A stretch of 64,000 bases of DNA from Oryzias latipes (Eukaryota; Chordata; Actinopteri; Beloniformes; Adrianichthyidae): positions 4,534,485 through 4,598,484 of the forward strand of contig NC_019870.2 of NCBI RefSeq assembly GCF_002234675.1. Reading direction: 5' to 3'. The position numbers and the translations under genes are program-made. A model generated the notes under the pieces. That model was not told the DNA's origin, did no database searches, and was given only the letters and a program-made list of their open reading frames with translations. Each line of letters begins with the position of its first letter. The first letter of the stretch is position 1. Shown in pieces: positions 9,755 through 20,800 of this stretch.

Positions 9755-12700
9755 GTATGGTTTTTCATTTGACTTAATGTGATAAGAGTGTGTTCACCTG
9801 TGGGTGCGTTCCTGTTTCACTGGCTCTGTGCTGCTGCTGCTCCCTGCATAGCTGCGCCAATGATCAGCATTCCAGGTGAGGTCGCCACAGATTACAGAGC
9901 AGCCAAGCATCACACGCGTGACACCTCCACCCGCATGGGGGAAGACGATTCCTACAGCCCAACTGATTTCACACGGATAAAAAGGAAATAACACATTCGT
10001 TTAGGAAATGAGATTCAAATGAAAAGATTTGAATCTATTCAAGCAGTTTCTCCAATAAAAAAGTCGTATAATCATAAAAAATGTGGCAGAGCAGTAACAC
10101 TTTTTGAATAAAGTGTGCATTTATTACAATATTTTAGTTATTTTATTTAATAAAAAGGGAAAAAGTAGCCCAATAACATCCTCAACAACACCCAAATTAA
10201 CAAGTTAACATTTAACTGTAAGCTATAAGAGAAGTAATATATAACTTTTAAAATGTAGTTATTCCCAGTGGGTGAAAAAAATTGCAAAAATGCTCTGCAC
10301 CTTACATTTTCAGGAAGATTAAAATGGGTAAAGTTAGGAGGGAGATGTCATATTTTTTAATAACCTGAAATTTCTAATCTGAAGCACTGCAGAACAATTT
10401 TTTCGATTAAACTTTCATCCCACATGGGTGAAAGTTGTAATCACAGCTTTAATTTTAATTTATTTTGAAGCACCCGAGATGGATGTTTTAAGATGACCCC
10501 AAAAAGTTTCTGCTTCTGCTTCAATTGAGGTAATTTTTACAAATGAAAATGTTTTAGGGAAAATTTTAAAAAATCCATTAAAAGTGCTTCACACCTTCTA
10601 TCAGCTCAATGATGCAAAAAAGTATTTTATTTACAAGACGCTGTTTATTTTCCAACAAGCAAGCCAGCATGACAAACCAATGTTAGTGCATTTAATCCAA
10701 TTATTTATTTTTACAAATGAATGATAAAAATATCAACTAATCAAATAAACTACTAAAAAATGAAAATGATTTTTGCTAAAATGTATAAGTCTTGATGGAA
10801 AATTTTAAATAATCTATTTAAAATAGTATGTTAATTTATCTGTATTTGCTAAATCTCCTTTTACTTAAAATAATGTTTGAAAAATATTGATTACTTCTAG
10901 ATTTTAATTGTTAAATAAGATTGGAATGAAATCCTTAAACTAGAGCTCAACTAATGTGAAGCAAATGCCGTAAAGTTCACACTCTATCCTATAAATCTAA
11001 TTTCTTTTCAACACATGGAACTCATTTAGGAAAAAATGTCTTCACAGATGCAAATAAGTGGTGATGCATACCAGTAGATGGCGCTGTTAGCCATGAGTGA
11101 TGAGTCGATGAATGCCTGTTATTGTCACTGCAGTGAGTGTGGCAGAAACTGTCTTAGCAATCCATTTTTAGCAAAAGCTGGAGGCTGGAATAGGCAAAAT
11201 TATATGGGGGGGGGGGGAGAGGATGCCTGCAGATCAGATGAACTGACTAAAACGGACAAAAATGTGATGTAAAAGTTTACAAATGTAAAAAAAAAGCAAA
11301 GATTTAATACAGGAACTACAATCATGTATTAAAAACGGCTATAGAAAAGGAAAGTCCAAACCATTTCCAACCAATAGACAGTCAATGTATTTGATGTCAC
11401 CTTATCTTGTTTGGACTTCTGCTTCTGTCGTTTCAGACCAAAAGAAATTTTCACGGGGAGCAAAATCCTGTTCCAGTTCTGCATGATTTTAGTGAAACGC
11501 GCCACATGAGCGTGGACGTGATTGAGAGAGGAGCTGGTTCAAAGTCTGCGTGGCTGCACCGTCCCTCCACGACCTCCAGCCGCGGTTCTTTGTTGGAGGA
11601 ACCCAGGAGCCTCTCACCTGTCACTGCGGCCCAGCCACGCCGATGCCTCACAAAGAGGTGCAGTCAAGCAAAAGGTGGGGCTGCTTCCTGCTGTCCAGAT
11701 GATGGCAAAACCAAATCAGCCACACCTGAGGAGGCAGAACCCCGAGTGAGAGCAAAGGAGCTCACGCGGCGAGCGGCGGACGTTATAAAGCGCCTGATTG
11801 ATTACAGACAGAGGCCTGTAATCAGCCGTCCTGACACCGTCCGAGCTGCTCAGCTGCACGCCGGCCTTTCAGCGAAAACGCCTGACATCTCACAGCTGCA
11901 GATGAAAGCAAGTGTTGCGGTGGAAACGTTTCATGAGGACTTCTCTTCATCCAAACGTGTCCGGCAGCAACTTTCTTTAACAACTTCATCAAGGGAGGAA
12001 GAGTTTTCTGTTCTGAGGCAACTCCAGTTGGTTTCCAGAAGGAACAAAGGGCCTAAGAATAGACCCCAGTATGTGATAAGGCCAGATGATAATGAATATT
12101 TCAGTGGGAAAACAATCACAAAAGAGTCTGAGCCACCCGTCCTCAGGGGAGGCGGGAAAAGAGGAAAATCACACATGAGAACTGCTGAGAATGAAAAAAG
12201 TAAGGGCTTGCTGAACCTGCTTGGTTCTCCCAAAACAGACCCTGATGGTGTTGGTCTAAAAGGCGAATCATCTGACGCCCTGATTGTGACTTTCCTTCAA
12301 GAAACAGAAATCCAGACAGAAAACCGGGAATCGGCAAACGTACGTTCAAAGGGGTTGTCCGTCTTTCCAGCCATGACCGACGTCCAGACTGAACCAGAAA
12401 CATCAGAATGCAGATGCTCAGACGGAGGCGAGCGCTCAGCAGAGAAGGAAGAACGAATAAAATCAGCTGATGAGGACGTGGCGACTGTTAGAGCGGAGGA
12501 ACCAGAACTTTCTGGGACTCTAGATGTGAGCAAAAACACCAACGAGGACAATTCTGCACTGCCTACACCTCTCCAACTCAAGACGACTGAAACCCCAACA
12601 AATGCGTTGGCGACTGAAAAGACCACAACAAAAATCCCAGAAACGACAAGAAGAGACGAAGAAACCACGAGTCCAGAGGCCAGCACTCCTGCAGTCACAT

Positions 12701-13774
12701 TTACGACAGAGACGACAACCAGGATCGCGTTCTTAGGCCTCAGAATGAGGGGCAACGTTCACACAGCGCTGACGGGCGACATCACAACGTCACTGGACGA
12801 AGCCATGGAGAGACACAAGCAGAACGCTGAACCCTCCAAACCGGTGGAAACGACCCAGAAAGAAACCACAAGAGTTCATCCAGAGGTGAGTCAAACTGCA
12901 GACCCGGCCTCCAGTGACGGTTTCAGTCAACTGAAACCAGAAATATACCATTCACTGTATATGAGAGCTGGATTGAGTGGGCCCTACCCACTGGTGATAC
13001 AAACAGGAAGTACCTCCTCACTGGTTACATGAGGTACTAGGTAGCTAATCCAACCTAATAAAAAAAAAACATAAAAAGCTAAAAAAGACTGAGCTAAAGT
13101 GGCAGCGAAGCACAATATATTTGAAATGAAATCATTTGTTTTATGGTGCCAGTCTTCAACATAATCGAGCATCAGATTGGTTCAAAGCGATCAACGCGTT
13201 TCTTGAGTTTAAAGAAAAATTAAAAGCAATGTGGGATTTCGTGTCCAATCAGAAGAGAACAAAAATTGTCAGCCCGTGTCACTAATACATCTTTTTTTTT
13301 AACTGATCCCCAAACTTTAAACCACTTTTTGACTCAAAACAGGAAGTCTCATGGTCAGCAATGAGGTACCCAAATCATGACTCCTCCACTACCGTGCTCA
13401 ACTGTCATAGGAAACTCTTGTTGACTCCTCTGCCTAATGAACGGTGTGTTTCACAGGCTAGAAGTGAGCCCGTTTGGCGCTGTGGGGGGCTGGTCGCTCG
13501 CACTGAAGCTGGATGGAAACACTGCATGGAGAGACTTGGTTCAGCCGCGTCCAGAAGGTTCTCCTCAAAGGAAGCTCCGGATGTGAGGAGACCCGAGGAG
13601 GCGCCTTTAGAGGGCAGCGACCCTCTCAGTGATGACGGAAACGAACACTTCTACTATTTTGATGGCGTTGTGAAAAAAGTTTCTGCAACCTTTGATCCCA
13701 TTATCAGGAGGCAACGTCTCAGAAGAAGCAAAACTGAGAAAACATCAAGTCAGAGACAAAATACTTTGATTTAG
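9461..13774 (+). CDS. Secreted 686-residue protein of unknown family, three coding exons
   Basis: Exons 9461-9754, 11437-12885 and 13457-13774 join in phase 0 at both junctions (98 + 483 + 105 residues). A signal peptide is clear at the N-terminus (MRQWLLLASLLLSDLSA, likely cut near residue 17), so the product should enter the secretory pathway. I see no transmembrane segment. Exon 2 encodes a long hydrophilic, low-cysteine region with two small cysteine clusters (CLTKRCSQ / SCCPDD near 170-190, and ECRCSD). A Thr/Glu-rich mucin-like tract at about 481-527 (TTTKIPETTRRDEETTSPEA) could be O-glycosylated. Exon 3 contains WRCGG...WKHCMERLG, then acidic-aromatic EHFYYFDG and a basic C-terminus. 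It is followed by AATAAA at 13922. The start has A at -3. No domain family is recognised; it may be an extracellular-matrix or proteoglycan-like protein (inference). It converges on the death-receptor gene. Confidence 0.65.
9755..11436 (+). other. Intron 1 of the secreted-protein gene
   Basis: AT-rich; contains a 12-G run at 11206-11217. No repeat shared with the rest of the window was recognised. Confidence 0.55.
11437..12885 (+). CDS. Secreted-protein gene, exon 2 (large)
   Basis: The acceptor is TGTCGTTTCAG|ACC and the strong donor is CAGAG|GTGAGT. The open frame runs on to 13032, but the donor and the matching phase of exon 3 argue that translation normally leaves at 12885. The segment is GC-richer than the introns. 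Confidence 0.7.
12886..13456 (+). other. Intron 2 of the secreted-protein gene
   Basis: Begins GTGAGT and ends TTTCACAG. The open frame of exon 2 continues about 147 bases into it. If unspliced, translation would stop at 13032. Confidence 0.55.
13457..13774 (+). CDS. Secreted-protein gene, exon 3 (terminal)
   Basis: The acceptor is GTGTTTCACAG|GCT in phase 0. It encodes 105 residues ending at TAG. The frame upstream of the acceptor is intronic. Confidence 0.65.
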   Translation, partial: ARSEPVWRCGGLVARTEAGWKHCMERLGSAASRRFSSKEAPDVRRPEEAPLEGSDPLSDDGNEHFYYFDGVVKKVSATFDPIIRRQRLRRSKTEKTSSQRQNTLI

Positions 13775-13921
13775 CCTCAAACTGGGAAAACAAAAAAACT
13801 ACTGATGTGGAAACAAACGTTCAGCTTTTAAAAGAGTCATTAAGCTTTGTTTTTGTAAAGATTTTAAACTGTCCTTGTGCTTTTGTTTCTATTTATCTAT
13901 TTAAAATGTGTTGTCCTCCTC

Positions 13922-13927
13922 AATAAA
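13922..13927 (+). terminator. Polyadenylation signal AATAAA
   Basis: The first AATAAA after the stop codon at 13774 (about 150 bases), followed by TTAGTTGTTGTTC, a GU-rich stretch. Confidence 0.65.
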
Positions 13928-16164
13928 AAATAAGGTAATTAGTTGTTGTTCATGGGACCTCCATGTTATTCTTGACTGTAAATTAAAATCAAAGCAGTGT
14001 TAAGGATTTTAAGGCTTCATGTAGACTGTAGATCTCTAAAGCTGCAAAGAAAATAATTGATGACGTTTATCCTACAAATTCCAGGACTGTGTAGTAAAAA
14101 GGAAGAAATATACGACTTATCTGGGCTCTTATTATATTTTTTAAAATGTACTTAAGTATATAAAGAGAATAAAGCAAATTTTTTTAAGAATTCCCTAAAC
14201 AATTGTTTCTTCAATCAATAAAGTATATTTTAAAATATCCCAAAAGTCTAAACATCAGTTTCCATAATTATGATAATCTTTGGAAATCCAGTCGTGTTTT
14301 TGATGAATTTGTGTTAGGGAGAGGGTTTTATATTAAAAATTTGATTCTTTTTTGCTTCTTAGAAATAGAACTGTATAGTTACCTGATCCTACATTAATCC
14401 TCTGGATTTTTACTGTTTCAAACCTGATAACTGTCAAAAGTTGTTAGAAATTATGGGATGGAAATTTTCTTTTTTTCGATAAAGGATGCGTTTCCTGTCC
14501 TAAAGGAAATAATAAAGGAAACATTGAAGCTCATTTCCTTAGAATTTAAGAATTTATTTTAGACATTAGAATTAGAATTTAGACAAAAGAAAAAAAATTA
14601 AGAGCTGAAAAAAAAGACAAAAAAAAACTAAAACCATCTGCATGAACGCTTTCATGCTGAAATAATCATTTATTTAAATTTTTGTTTTTCTCCAATTTAT
14701 CCTCTTAGTATTTCCTTAAAATCTAAAACCCAACTATTCATAAATGGGATGGGATGTTAAAATAAATGTATATGGTTAGGATTTTATTTTTTGGGATAAG
14801 ATAGAAATAAAAAACAGCCTTAATGCGTTTATAAAACCTGCAGAAACATGTTCTTTTTCGCAAAGATGAACAAAAAAAAACTAACTTATGACCAACAAAT
14901 AAATGAAATAAACAGACATGAAGCAGATTTGCACAGAACCTTTTTCGGTTAGACTTAAATATCTGCAGCACTTCAAAGAAATGCTAAAGGATAATGTCTG
15001 ATGAGGTGTCCTTTATCTGCAATTAATGGTCGACTGAATTGTCAGACGCTGGTCATTTCTGACAGAAATAAATACTAAATCATTTATTATTACTTTAATC
15101 GTGTAATTTTTAAACATTTAAATCACTTTTCAAAAGAAGCTGACTATTTGACATGGGGCGTGAAGTGATAAGCATAATTTGAGAGGGAAAGTTCACTTTT
15201 TTGTTTTTGTCCAGATGATGAAGGAAAAGTTTGTGCCACAGAAACAAAGTCCACTAGTTGTTTTTTTTTCTATAAGAAAAAACCTTTTTTATCCTTTTTT
15301 TTCTTATTTATCTTGTCTTTGGAGCTACTGTAATGAATCAGTTTCTCCCATCCATCCGTCCATCTCTCATCTATCCACCATTAACTCTAATCAATAAATG
15401 TCCACCAACAAAAAATTGCTTTCGATAGTTAAAATTGAAACTACGGTATTTATAAAGAAATGTTTCAAGTTTCAGTTGTTCTGGTTACTAGTTAGCAATT
15501 TAAATGTCATGTGACTGGAACCCTGCAGCCAATCAGAATTGAGTATATTCATTCGGATCATCACGGTATAAATGCTAAAGTCAGCTAGCAGCGTGACGCC
15601 AACTTTAGCTAGAATGGTTTTATTTATTGTCGACTTTCTGTAAAGATTGGGGGATTTAAAACCTGCACTTCAGGGTTATTTCTTTTTAACTTTTAAGTTA
15701 TTTTCCCAAAATTAGCAAATAAGCAGAAATACAAGACTAACAATTACTTTTATAATTGTTGCAATTACGAATTATGTAGTGTTATGCTCATTACGAAGTT
15801 CAGGACAAACAAGTTGATCAAACGGGACTCAACTTTAAGTTCAATAAGCAAAAACTTATGAGGATTGTAAAAATTCCCCAATAAAGACAAGAAGAAAAAA
15901 GCCCCCAGTGGTTACTTGGTGAACTGCATCCAACTCCAGCTATTTTCGTTTTCAAACGAGCTTCAATCCGGAAGCCACAAAGAGATTTCTTGTTTTGACT
16001 GAAAACCAAAACACAAAAAAATCCTCATGTGAATATAAAACATTCCTGCTTCAATCAACAACAAAAAAAAAATCACACTTACCTGAGGCAGTGAAATAAA
16101 CTCCAATACAAAACAGTCAAAGCATGAAGCCAATAATAAAGGCTGATCGTGGACAAAAGAAATA
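13928..16164. other. AT-rich DNA between convergent genes
   Basis: Strongly AT-rich with many A and T runs. A short CATC/CATCC simple repeat lies near 15348-15380. No convincing coding frame or mobile element was seen. Confidence 0.5.
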
Positions 16165-17597
16165 TGTCTTTCTGTACAAAACATTTATTTGAAATCGATG
16201 TAAAAACAGTTGTGACAAATGTATATTCTTGAAATCCTTGGCGAGCAGATATATAGGACAGAAACTGTAACAGAATAGTTACACGAGTAAAAGGAGCCGA
16301 CAGCTCATAGTTACAATCAAAGTGTGTAAAAACAGACATAAAAAACCCCCCACAATTGCACACATTCACTCACACATTCACTCCATATGGTACAAAGAGG
16401 GCAGCACATTCACTGCAGCTTTAGGAAAACAAGGTTTGGTTGGTGGAGGGGGGGGGCTTGAAATGTCCCAAGGAACTGATGCCGGGTGCAGTTTCTTTGT
16501 CGGCAGTGCCAGCACTGGAGCAACACTTTAACAATATAGAACTCTGACTTTTATACATGAGAAAATGCAGAAACCCCAACATTTCTGGCCCCAGCAGCCT
16601 CGGAGTTCACCGTTTTGACACATATGTACACACTCGGGGGGGCTGTGAGGGATGAGAGTACAGCTTTTTAGAAAAGATTTCCTTCATCTGGTCCAATTGA
16701 GACGAAACGAGCCGTACCAGCACCCGCGCCGGACATGAACTGTTGACCTAAAAAAAAATGGATTCACGGGCATTTCCACGCCGTCCTAAACCCGCAAGTA
16801 CGAAAAACGGCACGCCGGCCGCGGCAGACGACAAGCGGGAAGACGAAAATTCAGTCGTTTGGCGCCGTCGCTGAACGCCAAAGCCCAGAAAGACTGCTCT
16901 GCAGAGTAGTTTGTTTTTGGCAACTGCATAAATATTGAGAGATAATTATTCGTTTTAATAAATAGATCAATAAATAAAAATGACCTCTGAAGTTCCCCAA
17001 CATTATTTATGGACAAAAGAGGGCTTCTAGGAGGCTGAAAGAGAAAAAAACCAACAACCAAAAACTAGCTTTTAGGAAGGTTGTTTGCGATTAGTAAGGA
17101 CGAATATTAACTTCTGTCTTTGCTTTCCTGCTGTTAAGAAGAAAAAACGTCAATGAAAGGAAGGAAACATCTGAAGTCGAAATCTACAAACCATCATCTT
17201 GATTTCAATCCTACATGTGCCGAAGGTCAGTGCATGAAAACAGGCACGGTTTCAGTGGCCGAGCTAATGCCACTCCAACAAACCAGTGTATCTCCTCCTG
17301 GTAGTGTCTTTGGATCTGGCAGGAGAACCAGATGAGTAGAAACACAGCCGCAGACTTTACAGAGTTCAGCGTTTGAAAAACAGTCTCAGGGATGCAGCCG
17401 ATGCTGCCTGCCTGAATTTTTTTTGGCTCCTTCTGGAGAAAAAGAAAAAAGAAAAGTCTCAAAATGGACAAACATCCACTTTCCCCTTTTTTTTCTCTCA
17501 AATCTACTGGCTCGTTGAAGTGCGGCTGCTCCGCCGCGGCGAGGGTTTAGCCTGAGACGCCGTTTCGTCCGGGAGCGTTGCGTCTTTCGCTGCTCCT
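16165..17597 (-). other. Probable 3' UTR of the death-receptor gene
   Basis: This stretch follows the stop codon at 17600-17598 on the minus strand. The first good AATAAA on that strand (TTTATT on plus) is at 16184-16189, giving a UTR of about 1.4 kb. No coding frame explains it. The boundary is inference. Confidence 0.45.
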
Positions 17598-17899
17598 TCA
17601 CAGCACGTCTGCGTGCCTATAGTAGCCCTTTCTGAGGGCCTCGTAGGCGATGCACTCCGCCGAGCGGCGCTGGTCCAGACTGAGCAGAGCGTCCAGCAGG
17701 TTGTTGATGTCGGCCTTCAGTCCCTGCTTCTGCATCCAGTTCTTCAGCAGTTCGTAGACTTTGTCGGCGGCGGCGCCGTTCTCTGCGATCCGAATGTGGT
17801 TGTCGCTGATGCCAATCAGTCGGAAGAACTTGTTGTGGATCCGCACGTCCAGATATTCATCAAACAGGTCAAAGCTCTTCCTTAAGGACTTCTCTGACC
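17598..17899 (-). CDS. Death receptor exon 10 (death domain)
   Basis: Acceptor CTGTCTTTAAG|GGT. Encodes 99 residues ending HADVL and then TGA. The six-helix death-domain pattern is visible: SLRKSFDLFDEYL, NKFFRLIGISDNHI, KVYELLKNWMQKQG, INNLLDALLSLDQRRSAE, ALRKGYY. Confidence 0.92.
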
Positions 17900-20800
17900 C
17901 TTAAAGACAGAAGAACAGGGCGTGAGTCGTTGATCCGTCTGTGCTGCTCAACAATGGATTGTAAAAACAACCTCTGTCATGTTCCGTTCTCCATATCTGT
18001 CATATGTGAACAGTATAGCCATTGTTCTTAGCCCTCTGCATAAACAGTCAGTGTGTCTCGGTGCATTTCCCTTCAGGGGATAACAACTTAAAACCTTCTG
18101 TGGAAGATCAAAGGCATCCGTGGAGCCGTGTCCTCCTAAATTCATCATGAGAAACAAACTGTGAAAAAGACAGAATGTTCCAGCGCCCCGCGGCCTCGGA
18201 TCCGGCCTGACTATCATGAGATTACTAACCTATCAAGCAAACAGTGACCTAGCACTATTTTCTTTTCGATGACCTTGCCTTTTCTGTGTGTGAATTAGAA
18301 GAAAACTCTTTTTGCGATAAAAGAAGAAATATGGCTTCACAAGAGACAAACTACATAATTTATTACATACAAATATTACATTCAGAACAATAAATGTGAT
18401 TTAAAATCTTAATTTGTTGCGATTTTGACTCTGCGACCGCCGCTTTTGCTCCACCACCCTGAAATAACGGAGTTTCAATTTGCCACACTTCTCTGTTTGG
18501 AACGCCTGACGTCGAACACACCAAACAGGACATAAGGGGGCGCTACAGCAAACAAAAGGACATTTTCCCCCAAATTCACCTGGTATAATTCTTACGTGTC
18601 AGTGGTCCTAATAAAAAGTCAGCAGCAGATTTGACTGCCCCAAAAAGAAAAAAATACACAGAACATTCAGCATTTTGTTTTTTGTTTGTTTCTATTATTT
18701 TCGAGTGAGTAGCTTTGTGAATAAAATTCAGGAGTTTCATATACTAAAGTTGCTTCTAATAACGGTTTTTCTTCTGGCCAGGAGTCTGCTGAAAAAACTG
18801 CTGAACCCAAGTGTGTTTTATCTGTATTTCTAAAATGCTCTGTGAGTAATAGAACTATGGTATGGGGTACTTTATCTTAATAGCTTTCTGCATTTACGTT
18901 TCTATAAAATGGGACAGGGGAAGTGACATGAACAGGGACTCGAACTTGAGACTTGAATTTCAGACTTCAGCCCTGGGTCTTTAGTAAAATAGTCTTTTTT
19001 CCTTGTTCTTTTATCTTCAGGATGTTGCCGTCCGGTCTAAAAAAGAAAGCTCTCTTTATAAAACTCTTTTTATTTGGAATGCAGAAATATCAACTTCCTG
19101 TTATTGTCTCCCCACAAGTTTTTAAAATCTGGTTTCATTAGAATTTTTTTTGACAATAAAACATGATTTAAATTTAAGTTTTAGGACTGTAGACTTGAGT
19201 TGTGGGCATCTCTAGATCAGTGTTTTTCAACCAGTGTGCCGCGGCACACTAGTGTGCCGTGGGAGATGGTCAAGTGTGCCGTGGAAAATTGCCCTCATTA
19301 ACTGATCTAAAAACATTTCCCATCTCCAGGATTTCAGCTCTGTGTTCATCCAAACAGGCATTGAGAAAACACTGAGGAGTTAGGAATATAAAAGATCGTA
19401 AAATACTTTTTCTTTGCGTTTATCTTATTTTATTAAAGACATTTTGATAAGAATGACGTACCGCGATTCAGCTACAGCTCCGGCTGTATTTAGGAAAAGT
19501 CCCGTCCCTTTAACTGTCTCCACCAATCATTCTTGAGGGGCTTAATCACATGTCATCAGTCTGCCCAATCAGAAGTGGTTAAAGTCTTCACTTCCTTGTT
19601 CTTAATTCTGCTGATAAAGTCGCTCAGTTCTAACAAAAATACCAGCTAAAGCTCGTCTTTAGCGGTGTAGCTTTCCACAGAGTCCGGTATCAGACCGTGG
19701 AACAAGTTAACAAAACAGTGAAGCTCCGAAAACCGATCTCCGGCCGTTTTATGCACTACATCTCCCATGATGCATTGGGTTGTGAGAGTGACAGGGCACA
19801 AGGAGATCTGTCGTTAAACGTCTTGAAACCAACGAACACACATCATACTATTTTTAAATCTTCTAACTTAACTTTTATTGAATCTTTTAGGAAAAAACAG
19901 CTGCAGTTTCCAGCTTTTTCTGCAACAATTATCTCCAAAATGCATGTGAGATTGTGGAGGGGCTGTAGATCAATACAAACTATGAGTTTCTCCTTTTTTT
20001 TTTAATTTTTGGATGCTGGTGTGCCGCGGGATTTTTTTTAAGGTTAAAGTGTGCCGTGGCTCAGAAAAGGTTGAAAAACACTGCTCTAGATCCATCTACC
20101 ACCGCGGATTCTTGTTTCCCTCTCGCTGCTGATCAGCCTCATCAATCAATCAATCATGATTGAAGACACCTGATTCAGACAATCAGCATCAACTGATCAG
20201 CTGCTGAATGCTGTGACATACAAGTCAGTCTCATCAGTACAATCCAGGGGTTGACATAGCCCAGAAATTTGCACTGGCCCACAGGGCCAGTAGTTTTTGA
20301 AACTTACTGGCCCTGCCTGAAAGTTACTGGCCCGACACCGCGCATAGCGGGACCCGCCGCTCCGCAGGTGCTTGCAACTTTAGGGGGGTCCGGGGGCATG
20401 CCCCCCCGGAAACTTTTAATATGGTGCAATTTGGTGCATTCTGGTGACATCACTTATTTCTACACTTTTCAATGACTGAAAATAGACCATATCAAACTTA
20501 AATCTGCTCTAGTCTGTTTCAGATGTTTTGAAGAGAGCACTGCAGTGTAGTAGGTAACACTAGTTCAGAAGTTTTCATGGTGCTTTTAACGGCAAATATC
20601 GCAATAAATCATAAACCTTAAATGTGTTAAAACAATCTAATGGCAGCTTGAACCATTTAACGAATCAAATAAATCCCTTAATGCATTTGACCAATCGGAT
20701 GGACGCCTTCACATTGTTGACCAATCAGATGGAGCCCTGTTATGTTAGATGTTTGTAACCTATGTCAACGTGGGTCATTTGGAGTATAATTTTTAAACTG

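Noticed and set aside
9547..9777. Alternative plus frame overlapping exon 1 of the secreted-protein gene
   Set aside because: It has no signal peptide and no open frame upstream, and its phase at the 9754 donor does not match exon 2.
9851..9874. A 24-base segment between CCCTGCATAG and GTGAGG that looks like a micro-exon of the secreted-protein gene
   Set aside because: In the phase set by the flanking exons it contains a TGA stop. Exons 1 and 2 already join in phase without it.
13361..13456. Upstream extension of the terminal exon frame of the secreted-protein gene
   Set aside because: It precedes a good acceptor (TTTCACAG) whose phase matches exon 2, so it is intron.
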